Below, in pieces: positions 1-8,460 of a stretch of DNA of 64,000 bases. The DNA is from Rhizobium leguminosarum bv. trifolii WSM2297. Lineage in GTDB: Bacteria > Pseudomonadota > Alphaproteobacteria > Rhizobiales > Rhizobiaceae. The notes beneath the pieces are model-generated. The model made no database searches. It worked only from the letters and a program-made list of their open reading frames with translations, and was not told where the DNA came from. Where the stretch lies: assembly GCF_000271845.1 (NCBI RefSeq), contig NZ_JH719395.1, forward strand, positions 1,012,466 through 1,076,465, in the 5' to 3' direction. Each line of letters starts with the position of its first letter. Positions within the stretch are counted from its first letter, which is position 1. The translations under genes were made by a program, and so were the position numbers.

Positions 1-98
1 GCACCGCGCAACCGCGCCATTGCTTCCAGGTCAAAACCCGCCGGAAGCCAAGCGCTCACTTCCGACCAATGATCCAAAATCTCAGGACGAATCGTCAT
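1..98 (-). CDS. Partial CDS, possible IS4-type transposase N-terminus
   Basis: Reading minus from the ATG at 98, an open frame of 32 codons runs off the left edge. The visible residues begin MTIRPEILDHW and continue with an aromatic, acidic stretch around WLPAGFDLEA. I recall this style of N-terminus from IS4-family transposases of rhizobia, where a short DUF4372-like leader precedes the DDE domain, but no catalytic residue falls in the window, so the family is an inference. No clear Shine-Dalgarno is seen, and a hairpin lies just upstream at 132-175. It could equally be the start of an unrelated hypothetical gene. Confidence 0.4.
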   Translation of the reverse strand, partial: MTIRPEILDHWSEVSAWLPAGFDLEAMARLRG

Positions 99-131
99 CC
101 CAAGCTTGAATCATAACCAGATTCCTCATGT

Positions 132-175
132 CCAGCCCTAACCTAGCGCATATGAGGGTTAGGGTGAGGGGCTGG
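132..175. repeat. Two-armed inverted repeat (intergenic palindrome)
   Basis: CCAGCCC (132-138) pairs with GGGCTGG (169-175), and the overlapping CCCTAACC (136-143) pairs with GGTTAGGG (157-164), so alternative stems compete. It lies between the partial gene at the left edge and the GH25 gene. No T-run follows, so it is not an obvious terminator. It may be an end of a mobile element or a dispersed rhizobial palindrome. Apart from this, 99-361 holds no gene I can support. Confidence 0.45.
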
Positions 176-361
176 CATCGCGTCCGAACCGGACAGCCGG
201 TTCTTGTGCCGACGACCTCCTGCGTATCGATCGGCCTCGACGCAGATCCCCGTTTCGGGGCACAGGGTTCAAATTTAACCTTTCTTAGCAAGTCTCTGTT
301 AGCAATTGAGAATGGGCGGTTTCCTTCAACCGTCGACCTTTTGTTTTGCGTGCAGGTTCTC

Positions 362-1402
362 ATGCGTCCATCGGCTGTGCCAGCAATCCTCCTCGCCGCC
401 CTGATCCTGTCGGGATGCGCCGCCAGTTCCGGCGCCGGAGATGTGCTCACCCCAGTGCCGTCGGCGGAAACAACCAATGCAATCACCAAGCCGAGCGGCC
501 CGATACCGGCCGCCGCCGTCGGCGATACCGCCCCGCAGGCAGGCGCGCCGCAAGAGGCGTTGAGCTGGACGGGGCAGGCTCCGGAGCCGCAGGCACTCGT
601 GCCCGCAGACAGGCCGGTCGGCATGCCGATGCCGACGGAACGGCCGGTGGCGATGCTGATGCCCGCCAACCCGGAAGCCGATCCCGATAACAGCACCAAA
701 TCGCCGGCACGCTCGCGGATCTACGGCCACCGCTTCCGTGATGCCAAGCCGATCAATTTCGGCAGGACTTCGCCGAGAAAGCTTGCCGTGCACGGCGTCG
801 ACGTATCGCGCTGGCAGGGCGAGATCGACTGGGAGACGTTGCGGTCGCAGGGCGCCAACTTCGTCTACATCAAGGCGACGGACGGCGGTGATCACCTCGA
901 TCCGATGTTTAAGAAGAACTGGCGCCGGGCCAAGGAAGCCGGCCTGAAACACGGCGCCTATCACTTCTTCTACTGGTGCCGCACCGCCGGCGAACAGGCC
1001 GACTGGTTCATCCGCAACGTACCGAGGGAAGCAAACGCCCTTCCGCCGGTGATCGACGTCGAATGGAACGGCGAATCGAGCTGCAAGCGGCGCATTTCCC
1101 CCGCCCGCGTCCGGGAAAAGATGCAGGTGTTCATGGACAAGCTGGAGCGCCATTATGGCCAGCGCCCGATCATCTACACGGCGCCGGACTTCTACCGTGA
1201 CAATTTGAAGGGCCAGATGCTCGACTATCCCTTCTGGCTGCGCTCGGTGGCCGCTCACCCGTCCAAGGTCTACCCCGGCCGCAAGTGGCTCTTCTGGCAA
1301 TATTCCGGCTCCGGCCTCTCCGACGGCGTCGACGGCAAGATCGACCTCAACGTCTTCAACGGCAACGAAAGCGATTGGCACGACTGGGTGGCGTCGCGGT
1401 GA
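362..1402 (+). CDS. GH25 family lysozyme-like lipoprotein
   Basis: Predicted muramidase of glycoside hydrolase family 25 (Chalaropsis/Cpl-1 type), cleaving the MurNAc-GlcNAc bond of peptidoglycan. Starting at ATG 362 gives 346 residues with a lipoprotein signal ending in a lipobox (LSGC, Cys19). The open frame extends upstream to 128, but only this start gives a signal peptide. Residues about 20-130 are a Pro/Ala-rich linker. The catalytic domain starts near residue 143 with HGVDVSRWQG, and the family's Asp-x-Glu pair is visible in VIDVEWNG near residue 231. The conserved LFWQYS block is near the C-terminus. It is probably anchored in the outer or inner membrane and faces the periplasm. Neighbours give no operon context. 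Confidence 0.85.
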   Translation: MRPSAVPAILLAALILSGCAASSGAGDVLTPVPSAETTNAITKPSGPIPAAAVGDTAPQAGAPQEALSWTGQAPEPQALVPADRPVGMPMPTERPVAMLMPANPEADPDNSTKSPARSRIYGHRFRDAKPINFGRTSPRKLAVHGVDVSRWQGEIDWETLRSQGANFVYIKATDGGDHLDPMFKKNWRRAKEAGLKHGAYHFFYWCRTAGEQADWFIRNVPREANALPPVIDVEWNGESSCKRRISPARVREKMQVFMDKLERHYGQRPIIYTAPDFYRDNLKGQMLDYPFWLRSVAAHPSKVYPGRKWLFWQYSGSGLSDGVDGKIDLNVFNGNESDWHDWVASR

Positions 1403-1417
1403 CTGAGAGGTTTGGCT

Positions 1418-2479
1418 CTAGCGTTTGCCGATCGATGGGCTGAACACCATAAGGCTCAGGATCTCGAAAAGGACCTGTGCCGCGGCATGCGCAGTATTGG
1501 TCGTTGCGTCATATTGCGGGGCAACCTCGACGACGTCGCCGCCCACCAGGTTTATGCCTTTCAGCCCACGTATCAGCTCGAGGACTTCACGTGTGGTCAA
1601 TCCTCCGACCTCGGGTGTGCCTGTGCCGGGTGCAAAACTCGGATCGAGGCTGTCTATGTCGAAGGAAAGATAGGTCGGGCCGTCGCCGACGATGGATTTT
1701 GCTTTGGCGACCACCGCGGCAATCCCCATACCGCTAATGTCTTCGGCATGGATCACGGTCATTCCCGACGCATAGGAGAATTCCCACAAATATTCCGCCG
1801 AACCACGGATGCCAATCTGGATTGTCCTCGTCGGATCGAGTGCGCCGTCCAGCACAGCATTGCGGAACGGCCCGCCGTGATGAAACTTGGTTTGATCGAA
1901 TGCGCCGCTTGTATCGCAATGGGCATCGATATGGATGAGCCCGACCGGTCGTTGCCGGCCGATGGCCTTCAAGATCGGATGGCTGATGGAGTGATCACCA
2001 CCGACCGAGAGCGGCGCAACGCCGGCGTCGACGATTTGGCCCATACGCCTTTCAATGTCGTCGTGGCTGAGTTCCAGCCGGTAGCGGCTTTGGAACGGCA
2101 CGTCGCCTATGTCGGCCACCCGAAGATCAAAAACCGGCGCCGTGGCGAGAACGTGATTGTAGGGGCCGATCCTTTCTATGGCGCGAAGCGCTCTCGGTCC
2201 GAAACGGGAGCCCGGGCGGTTGGTGACGCCGAGATCCATGGGTATCCCGGTGATCGCAACCTGCAGATTGCCGAAGTCCGGCTCATCGGCTGCGACCTGC
2301 ATATAGGGTGCGCTGAGGAAGGTCGGTACGCCGGCATACGGCGCCAGTCTCGTGCCGTTCTTGGAGATGATCTTCTCCGCCACTTTCCGAAACTTCTCGT
2401 CGAATATCTCGCCCCCATTGGCGTCCGCGAATTCTGCGCGCAACTGTTCGAGTCGCGTTTTGTCCCATACCATACGCAT
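1418..2479 (-). CDS. Agmatinase / ureohydrolase family protein
   Basis: Binuclear manganese ureohydrolase (arginase/agmatinase superfamily), which removes urea from a guanidino substrate such as agmatine, guanidinobutyrate or guanidinopropionate. Metal-binding blocks are intact: GGDHS (about residue 160), DAHCD (about 185) and FDIDSLDPSFAPGTGTPE (about 275). The ATG at 2479 is preferred because GGAG lies 4 nt before it; the frame extends to 2557 without support. Length 353 aa is usual for bacterial agmatinases. The gene is divergent from an aminotransferase across a short regulatory gap and sits beside a monooxygenase and amino acid transporter, so the substrate may be a guanidino amino acid rather than agmatine. 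Exact substrate cannot be read from sequence. Confidence 0.8.
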   Translation of the reverse strand: MRMVWDKTRLEQLRAEFADANGGEIFDEKFRKVAEKIISKNGTRLAPYAGVPTFLSAPYMQVAADEPDFGNLQVAITGIPMDLGVTNRPGSRFGPRALRAIERIGPYNHVLATAPVFDLRVADIGDVPFQSRYRLELSHDDIERRMGQIVDAGVAPLSVGGDHSISHPILKAIGRQRPVGLIHIDAHCDTSGAFDQTKFHHGGPFRNAVLDGALDPTRTIQIGIRGSAEYLWEFSYASGMTVIHAEDISGMGIAAVVAKAKSIVGDGPTYLSFDIDSLDPSFAPGTGTPEVGGLTTREVLELIRGLKGINLVGGDVVEVAPQYDATTNTAHAAAQVLFEILSLMVFSPSIGKR

Positions 2480-2526
2480 ACGTCTCCGCTTCGGTTCCGC
2501 CTCAGCCGACAAAGGGGTTGAGAAGG

Positions 2527-2555
2527 CAATTGGTATCGTTGTAGCAATCGGTATC
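2527..2555. promoter_or_regulatory. Direct repeat pair in divergent promoter, possible operator
   Basis: CAATTGGTATC (2527-2537) is repeated as CAATCGGTATC (2545-2555), 18 bp apart. The pair lies in the 90-bp gap between the divergent ureohydrolase and aminotransferase genes, so one regulator could control both. The spacing of nearly two helical turns places both copies on one face of the DNA. No other repeat of this motif was noticed nearby. Confidence 0.4.
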
Positions 2556-2569
2556 AAAGAGAAATCGAA

Positions 2570-3733
2570 ATGATCGCTGCAAAACCCAATTTACTTGTTT
2601 CCCGCCTCTCTGCCCCGCCCATTCCTTCCGTCATCGCCTGGAGCCGCGAATATAAAGGGAGCAAGGGGCCGCTCATCGATCTATCGCAAGCCGTGCCCGG
2701 CTATCCCGCCCATCCGGAGATGCTTCGCCTGCTTAGCGAGGCGGCCGGACAACAGACGATGACCGGCTACGGTCCGATTGAAGGCGAGCCTATGTTGCGC
2801 AAGGCCTATGCGGAACATATCGCCGCGCTTTACGGCGCCGACCTTTCCGCAGGCAATATCCACATCACCGCCGGCTGCAATCAGGCGTTCATGTGCGCGG
2901 CGATCGCCCTTGCTGGCGCTGGTGATACGGTGGCTCTCACCAATCCCTTCTATTTCAACCACGACACGACGCTGTCGATGCTGGGGATAGGACGTCGATT
3001 GGTTGAGTGCGATCCGGCCAGCGGTTTTCTGCCTGATCCGAGTTCGGCCGAGGCAGCACTTGCGGCCGGCGCCAAGGTGCTGGCAGTCGTCACACCCAAC
3101 AATCCCACCGGCGCGGTGTATCCGCCGAGCCTGCTTCACGAGCTTTTTGTTCTTTGCCGGAAGTATGGCGCCTGGCTGATCCTTGATGAAACCTATCGCG
3201 ATTTCCTGGGCGAGGATTACGGCCGGCCGCACTCACTCCTGTCCGAGACGGGTTGGGAGGACACGGTCGTTCTTCTTTACAGTTTTTCGAAATCCTTCTG
3301 CATCCCCGGGCATAGGCTGGGTGCCATCACGGCAGGACCCAAGCTCGTCGCCGAGATCGCCAAGGTGATGGACAATATGCAGATCTGCGCACCGCGCTCG
3401 GCTCAGATCGCGGTTGCATTGGCTATCCCCGCGCTTGCCGATTGGCGCGCCGGCAACCGGCTGGAAATCGAGCGCCGGGCGGATGCGTTAAAGCTGGTCT
3501 TTTCCAGCTTGGATGATTGGCAGATAGGAGCGATCGGCGCCTATTTCGCCTTCGTCCGGCACCCCTTCGCCGACCGATCGTCTTCCGAGGTCGCCGAAAG
3601 ACTCGCCAGGGAATCGGGCATCGTCTGTTTGCCCGGGGCCTATTTCGGCGAGGGACAAGAGCATTACCTCAGACTTGCCTTTGCCAATGCGGATGTCGCT
3701 TCGATAGGGCTATTGTTGGAGCGGCTCCGCTAG
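2570..3733 (+). CDS. PLP-dependent aminotransferase, class I/II
   Basis: Fold-type I aminotransferase of 387 residues. Visible landmarks are the N-terminal substrate loop, NNPTG near residue 177, DETYRDF near 205 (Asp contacting the PLP ring nitrogen), and the Schiff-base lysine in SFSKSFCIPGHR near residue 240. A C-terminal Arg in YLRLAFAN fits the substrate carboxylate binder. It probably transaminates an amino acid to its keto acid in the cytoplasm. It diverges from the ureohydrolase and its last 24 bp overlap the tail of the flavin reductase on the other strand. Amino donor and product are unknown. Confidence 0.85.
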   Translation: MIAAKPNLLVSRLSAPPIPSVIAWSREYKGSKGPLIDLSQAVPGYPAHPEMLRLLSEAAGQQTMTGYGPIEGEPMLRKAYAEHIAALYGADLSAGNIHITAGCNQAFMCAAIALAGAGDTVALTNPFYFNHDTTLSMLGIGRRLVECDPASGFLPDPSSAEAALAAGAKVLAVVTPNNPTGAVYPPSLLHELFVLCRKYGAWLILDETYRDFLGEDYGRPHSLLSETGWEDTVVLLYSFSKSFCIPGHRLGAITAGPKLVAEIAKVMDNMQICAPRSAQIAVALAIPALADWRAGNRLEIERRADALKLVFSSLDDWQIGAIGAYFAFVRHPFADRSSSEVAERLARESGIVCLPGAYFGEGQEHYLRLAFANADVASIGLLLERLR

Positions 3734-4249
3734 AACTTGGCGATCGACCTCAGCCGGAAGTTCACGATAGCCACCGCGCCAATAGATGAGCGGGCCTATA
3801 CCCTGTCGGACTTGGATGGCGCAGACATGTCCGATCAAAATGGCATGGGAATGATGGTGGAATGCCGTTTCGAGCTTGCAGTCCAGCACGGTAAGGGCGT
3901 TTTCGAGAACGGCCGCGCCGGTCCTGAGGCGATACCATCCCGCATTGCCGAAGCGTTCGATACCCTTGCGTCCGTCGAAACCCGCAAAGGATTGCGCCAC
4001 CTGCTGCTGGTCGGCAGCGAGCACATTCACACAGAAACAGCCGTATCGCTGCAACACCGGCCATGAGGAAGATGCGCGGTTGACACTGACGATGACGGAG
4101 GGCACTTCCGCCGAAAATGCAGAGACCGAGGTTGCGGTGAAGCCGGTGCGGTCTTGTCCGTCGCCGACCGTGATTACGCTAACCGCACCGGCCAGATGAC
4201 GCATCGAAAGCTTGAAGTCTGCTTCGCTGATCAAAGCCTCGGCACTCAT
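3710..4249 (-). CDS. Flavin reductase domain protein (monooxygenase component B)
   Basis: Flavin reductase-like FMN-binding protein of 179 residues starting MSAEALISEADF. The typical FMN-binding blocks are visible: GFTATSVSAFSAEVPSVIVSVN and the motif FCVNVLAADQQ. It should reduce free FMN with NAD(P)H and hand FMNH2 to the oxygenase. The ATG at 4249 overlaps the stop codon of the monooxygenase gene as ATGA, so the two are translationally coupled. This is the classical two-component arrangement of NtaA/NtaB or SnaA/SnaC. Confidence 0.85.
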   Translation of the reverse strand: MSAEALISEADFKLSMRHLAGAVSVITVGDGQDRTGFTATSVSAFSAEVPSVIVSVNRASSSWPVLQRYGCFCVNVLAADQQQVAQSFAGFDGRKGIERFGNAGWYRLRTGAAVLENALTVLDCKLETAFHHHSHAILIGHVCAIQVRQGIGPLIYWRGGYRELPAEVDRQVLAEPLQQ

Positions 4250-5601
4250 CGGGCCGGCGTCTGCGTTTTGGTAAAACGGTTTGCCGGCATTGAAAGACCG
4301 AGGTTTTCGCGCAGGGTCCTGCCCTCGTATTCCTCGCGGAACAGGCCGCGGCGGCGAAGCTCGGGCAGGACAAGCCTCACGAAATCGTCGAGGCTGGAGG
4401 GCAAGGTCGGAAACATCAGGATAAAGCCATCGGCAGCGCGCGTCTGGAACCATTCCTCCATGAAGTCGGCGATCTGGGCCGGTGTGCCTGTGATGCCATT
4501 TCCGGTATGCTTCTCGGCATAGTGCCGGATGAGCTCGCCGACGGTATGGCCGCGGGTGACGAAATCGACCAGTTCGTCGAACAAGGCGCGTGAACCCTTC
4601 GGCACCGCCGGCAGCCGATCCATCGGGAAAGGTTCATCGAGAGCGACGTCGCGCAGGTCGGCTTCCAGGAATTCCGAAAGCATCAACCGGCCGACATCGG
4701 GATGCATCTTGTCGATCAGATAATCGACCTTCGCCTTTGCCTCGGTTTCCGTTTCACCGACGTTGAGGACGATGCCCGGCATGATCTTCAGGTCGTCGGC
4801 ATCGCGGCCATAAGCCGGCATCCGACTCTTGACGTTTTCATAGAAGGCCCGGTTCCGCTCGATATTCGACGCCAGGCTGAAGACGATCTCGGCCGTGCGC
4901 GCCGCCATATCTATTCCGGGTTCCGAACCACCCGCTTGGGCGATGACGGGGCGGCCCTGGGGCGTTCGCGCAATGTTGAGAGGTCCGCGGACCTGGAAAT
5001 GCCTGCCTTTGTGATTGAGCGTGTGGTGCTTGGTCTTGTCATAATACACACCGTTTTCACGGTCGAGAAGCAGAGCACCTTCCTCGAAGCTGTCCCAAAG
5101 GCCGAAGACGACATCGACGAATTCGTTGCCGCGCTCATAGCGCAGCGCGTGTGGATCAAGTCCCTCGCGATTGAAGTTGTAGCCGGTTTCATCATGGTCG
5201 GAGGTGACGACGTTCCAGCAGACGCGCCCTTTGCTCAAATGGTCGATGGAGGCGAACAGGCGGGCGACATTGTATGGCTCGTAATAACTTGTCGACACCG
5301 TCGCAACGAGACCGAGATCGTTGGTCGTGACCGCCAGTGCTGACAGCAGCGAGAGGGGTTCGAAGCGATTCATCTTGGTCGGAATGCGGGCGAGTGCATT
5401 CGGATCACCGACGGCGGCAGCCGGAGAATCCGCCATGAACATGAAATCGAACTTGGCCGCTTCGGATCGTTTGGCGACATCGAGCAGATGGGCGAAGTCA
5501 TTGGCGCCGCCGACATCGCTGGCCGGATGGAGCCACGAGGCCGGGTGAAAGCCGAAAGTGTAGACGAAGGTCCCGAGTTTCATCTTGTCAGTTCGCGCCA
5601 T
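4246..5601 (-). CDS. LLM-class FMNH2-dependent monooxygenase, NtaA/SnaA/DszA family
   Basis: Luciferase-like flavin monooxygenase of 451 residues, of the nitrilotriacetate/pristinamycin/dibenzothiophene monooxygenase group. Group-typical stretches include FMADSPAAA near residue 55, WNVVTSDHDETGYNFN near 130, YDKTKHHTLNHKGRHF near 188 with the following RGPLNI and the QAGGSEPG block. Such enzymes use FMNH2 and O2 to cleave C-N or C-S bonds. An AGGGGA Shine-Dalgarno lies 7 nt before the ATG. It is followed by its coupled flavin reductase and preceded by LysR and GntR regulators on the same strand. The substrate may be an amino acid-like compound imported by the nearby ABC transporter; this is inference. 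Confidence 0.85.
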   Translation of the reverse strand: MARTDKMKLGTFVYTFGFHPASWLHPASDVGGANDFAHLLDVAKRSEAAKFDFMFMADSPAAAVGDPNALARIPTKMNRFEPLSLLSALAVTTNDLGLVATVSTSYYEPYNVARLFASIDHLSKGRVCWNVVTSDHDETGYNFNREGLDPHALRYERGNEFVDVVFGLWDSFEEGALLLDRENGVYYDKTKHHTLNHKGRHFQVRGPLNIARTPQGRPVIAQAGGSEPGIDMAARTAEIVFSLASNIERNRAFYENVKSRMPAYGRDADDLKIMPGIVLNVGETETEAKAKVDYLIDKMHPDVGRLMLSEFLEADLRDVALDEPFPMDRLPAVPKGSRALFDELVDFVTRGHTVGELIRHYAEKHTGNGITGTPAQIADFMEEWFQTRAADGFILMFPTLPSSLDDFVRLVLPELRRRGLFREEYEGRTLRENLGLSMPANRFTKTQTPAR

Positions 5602-5693
5602 CGAGCTTTCCCCTTATGCATGCTGCCGATTGAAGGTGGCTGCGCAAATTATCACCAGGCGCAAAATTTCATCAATATCGCGACGCTAAGGTC

Positions 5694-5714
5694 CGTTTTA
5701 GATTTTCTAAAACG
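5694..5714. promoter_or_regulatory. 9-bp-arm palindrome over LysR stop, upstream of monooxygenase
   Basis: CGTTTTAGA (5694-5702) and TCTAAAACG (5706-5714) are perfect inverted arms separated by TTT. It covers the stop codon of the LysR gene and lies 93-113 bp upstream of the monooxygenase start. It lacks an external T-run in either direction. It could be an operator for the monooxygenase or an mRNA hairpin between the regulator and the enzyme genes. Confidence 0.45.
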
Positions 5715-6645
5715 TTGGCTTGGGCGCTGACGCCAAAGCTTGCTGACGGGAAATCGCGACGAGCCAATCGCGGAATTCGCGCCCGCGCGGCTTTTGCAAT
5801 GCTGCGCGGTCCCAGGCGAGAAAGTAGCTTTCGCGCAGCGGGATCCGCATGTCGACGGGAATGACGAGCGTCTGCGCTTCGAGCTCATCGGCAATCATCG
5901 ACATCTGTGCGAGGACGACGCCGCGCTTGTTGACGGCTGCATCGATCGCGCTGCTCGACAGAGTAAAGGAGAGGCCCGGCGTCGACGCCTCGGAAGAGAT
6001 ACCGGCCATAGCGGCAAACTCCGCCCAGCTTGGGTAAGGCGTGAAATGCCTTTCCCACTCGACATGCAGAAGCGGTTGCTCGAAAAGATCCCGGGCCGCG
6101 TGCGCGCGATCCTGCATCAGCGACGGCGAGCAGACAGGCACGACCCAATCGCGAAACAGTTCCGTATAATGGTCGTGCTGCAGGACGTCCGACCCGTAGC
6201 TTACGCGGAAATCGACATCGTCGAAACCGATCCTGGGCTCCTTGTCGCGTCCGATAATCCTCACTTGAACGTCGGGGTGAAGGGCCTGCCAGTCGAAGAT
6301 GCGCCTGCCGATCCATTTGTTGACGACGGAAGAAAGCGCGCTAAGGACCAGCGCCGTCTCGTTGCGTGCCTTTTCCAACAACTGCTGGGCAAGCGCAAAT
6401 TGCTCAAATCCCTTCGATATCTCCTGATGATAAAGCCGGCCCCAGGCGGTCAGCTCGACGGTTCGCCCGCTCCGCTCCAGCAGCGAAACTCCAAGAAAAC
6501 TTTCGATCTTGTGGATTTGCTGGCTGATTGCCCCCGGCGAGACCTTGAGCTCCAATGCCGCGGCCGTCACGCCGCCGCAACGCCCCACCGCCTCGAAGGC
6601 TTGCAGGCCCTTGAGCGGGATCGTCTTGAAGCGCTCATCGATCAC
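5707..6645 (-). CDS. LysR-family transcriptional regulator (GcvA-like)
   Basis: LysR-type regulator of 312 residues with an N-terminal winged helix-turn-helix (LKGLQAFEAVGRCGGVTAAA, then LKVSPGAISQQI) and a C-terminal periplasmic-binding-like effector domain. The sequence style (FRVSYG, HVEWERH, SWAEFAA) resembles GcvA-type members. I choose the GTG at 6645 because GGGAGG lies 8 nt before it; the TTG at 6678 that touches the GntR stop has no such signal. It is in line with and probably cotranscribed behind the GntR gene, and precedes the monooxygenase. It likely activates or represses the monooxygenase operon in response to an amino acid-like inducer. Confidence 0.85.
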   Translation of the reverse strand: MIDERFKTIPLKGLQAFEAVGRCGGVTAAALELKVSPGAISQQIHKIESFLGVSLLERSGRTVELTAWGRLYHQEISKGFEQFALAQQLLEKARNETALVLSALSSVVNKWIGRRIFDWQALHPDVQVRIIGRDKEPRIGFDDVDFRVSYGSDVLQHDHYTELFRDWVVPVCSPSLMQDRAHAARDLFEQPLLHVEWERHFTPYPSWAEFAAMAGISSEASTPGLSFTLSSSAIDAAVNKRGVVLAQMSMIADELEAQTLVIPVDMRIPLRESYFLAWDRAALQKPRGREFRDWLVAISRQQALASAPKPTF

Positions 6646-6674
6646 TTGCAGAGCCTCCCATGATTGTCGCCAAC

Positions 6675-7379
6675 TCAATTTGCCATCGGATGAAACGTCC
6701 CTGCGAACTGGAACCGGTCGCCTGGATGGGTTATCTCGACATAAGTCACCGTCCGGCCATTCTGCCAGGTCTGGCGGATAAGGCTAAGGCAGGCCTTACC
6801 CCTTTCGGTCTGCAGTATCCGCGCCGTCGCCGTATCGGCCGAGACGGCGCGGATGACGTGTTTGGCCTTGGACCAGGGAACCTGCGCGAGCAGCCATTTG
6901 CCGGGCGGGATCGAGACGAAGCTCTCCTCGCGCGCCCGTGGCACAGCGTCGAGCATGATGATCCGCCGTTCGATGGCATTCGGTCTGCCGTCCACAATAT
7001 GCAGGCACTGAAGCCTCAGTATCTCTGCATCGGGCGCTTCCGACAGCTGTTGTGCCTCCGTCTCTCCAAGGCGTTCGATCTTACGGGTGAGAAGCTCGAA
7101 GCGGTGTTCGTGCCCGGCCAGTTCCGCTTCTGTGCTGATATCCTGAATATCCATCACCGTGCGGTCGATCTGGGGCGATGCGACAAACGAACCGGTCTTG
7201 CGCCTTCTGACGATCATGCCGCGCTCGACCAACGCCGACAGTGCCTTGCTGACGGTCATGCGCGAGCATTGATATTCCGCGACCAGTTCATGCTCTACGG
7301 GAATACGGTCGCCGGGCCGCCAATCGCCGCTGATGATCTTCGCCTCGATATCCATGAAAATACGCTGATAAATCGACAC
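6675..7379 (-). CDS. GntR/HutC-family transcriptional regulator
   Basis: GntR regulator of the HutC subfamily, about 234 residues. The winged HTH is near residues 8-75 (IISGDWRPGDRIPVEHELVAEY, then SRMTVSKALSAL and KTGSFVA), followed by a UTRA ligand-binding domain to the end. The start is uncertain: GTG 7379 or the preceding TTG 7382 follow a GAGG at 7-10 nt, whereas the frame extends to 7463 without support. It is divergent from the ABC transporter operon, whose promoter holds a fitting operator, so it probably represses uptake genes until the substrate is present. Confidence 0.85.
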   Translation of the reverse strand: MSIYQRIFMDIEAKIISGDWRPGDRIPVEHELVAEYQCSRMTVSKALSALVERGMIVRRRKTGSFVASPQIDRTVMDIQDISTEAELAGHEHRFELLTRKIERLGETEAQQLSEAPDAEILRLQCLHIVDGRPNAIERRIIMLDAVPRAREESFVSIPPGKWLLAQVPWSKAKHVIRAVSADTATARILQTERGKACLSLIRQTWQNGRTVTYVEITHPGDRFQFAGTFHPMAN

Positions 7380-7487
7380 CAAGTCCACACCTCGTTCGGC
7401 GTCACGATCAAAGTGCCGGAGCGGTCGCGTCACACCGGCGAAGATCGCCGCCACCCGGCACAAATTTTGCGTTCCTCGACTTTTACA

Positions 7488-7528
7488 TTGACACTCTAGG
7501 CCAGCCTATATCTATTTGTATAGTCAAA
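7488..7528 (+). promoter_or_regulatory. Promoter and GntR-type operator of the ABC operon
   Basis: A consensus -35 TTGACA is at 7488-7493. The expected -10 region overlaps TTTGTATAGTCAAA (7515-7528), an imperfect palindrome with TTTG/CAAA arms. Known HutC-type GntR operators resemble TTGTATATACAA, so a repressor bound here would block the promoter. The -10 hexamer itself is poorly conserved. The link to the divergent GntR gene is an inference from position and motif. Confidence 0.5.
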
Positions 7529-7612
7529 AGCGGAGCATAAAAATCCGCGCGTTGAAATCAAAAATCGGGAACCAAACTCCTCCGCCGGGGGAATGAAACT
7601 GGAGAGATGATC

Positions 7613-8440
7613 ATGAAGGCAAATTCACTGCTGAAGGGTCTGGTCGGCGCTGCGTTCCTGTTCGGAGCAGCCGTTTCCGCCCATGCAGCCGACACGCTGG
7701 CGGCCGTCAAGGCAGCCGGCACCCTCAAGGTTGGCACCGAAACGGCGTTCGCACCGTTTGACTATATCGATGCCGGTGAACATACGGGCTTGAACGTCGA
7801 CCTTTTTGCCGAGATCGGCAAGGAACTTGGCGTCAAGATCGAGTGGGTGGCACTTCCCTGGGACGGCGTCTTCCCCGCGCTTGAGGCCGGCAAGTTCGAT
7901 GTCGTCGCAGGTCCTGCAACGATCACCAAGAAGCGCATGGAGCGCTATCGCTTCACGCCGCCGATCGCAGAAGCGACGATTGCCATCCTCAAGAAGGCCG
8001 GCGACACGACGATCAGCAAGCCGGAAGACATTGCCGGCAAGACGATCGGTGTCGGCAAGGCAACTGCCCAGCTCGACCAGCTGAAGGAATTCTCCGACAC
8101 GCTGCCGACCAAAGTCGATGTGCGCGAATATCCTGCCTTCACTGAGACCTACGCCGATCTCGCAGCCGGCCGTATTGCCGGCGTCGCCAATTCGCTCCCG
8201 AACATCGCCTTTGTCGCCAGCCAGCGAAAGGGCACTTTCGAAGTCGTCCTGCCGCCTTTCGGAAAGAAGTCCTATTTCGGCTTTATCGGTCTCAAGGACG
8301 CCGATCACGCCCCGCTGATGGACGCGATCGATGCCGCGATGCTCAAGATAAAGGCAGACGGGCGTATGGCGGAGCTGCAAAAGAAGTGGTTCGGTGCGTC
8401 TTTCGACACGCCGGACGCTGTCAAGGACCCGGCATTCTGA
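7613..8440 (+). CDS. Polar amino acid ABC transporter substrate-binding protein
   Basis: Extracellular solute-binding protein family 3, 275 residues. A Sec signal peptide with AHA cleavage near residue 25 is followed by the family start LAAVKAAGTLKVGTETAFAPFDY and the later GLNVDLFAEIGKELGV block. ATG 7613 is preferred over ATG 7607 because GGAG lies 8 nt before it. It is the periplasmic receptor of the following two permeases and ATPase. The closest functional classes are cystine, histidine/lysine/arginine and glutamine binders; the ligand cannot be assigned. Confidence 0.9.
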   Translation: MKANSLLKGLVGAAFLFGAAVSAHAADTLAAVKAAGTLKVGTETAFAPFDYIDAGEHTGLNVDLFAEIGKELGVKIEWVALPWDGVFPALEAGKFDVVAGPATITKKRMERYRFTPPIAEATIAILKKAGDTTISKPEDIAGKTIGVGKATAQLDQLKEFSDTLPTKVDVREYPAFTETYADLAAGRIAGVANSLPNIAFVASQRKGTFEVVLPPFGKKSYFGFIGLKDADHAPLMDAIDAAMLKIKADGRMAELQKKWFGASFDTPDAVKDPAF

Positions 8441-8460
8441 CCACTGCCGGTGAAATGCAC

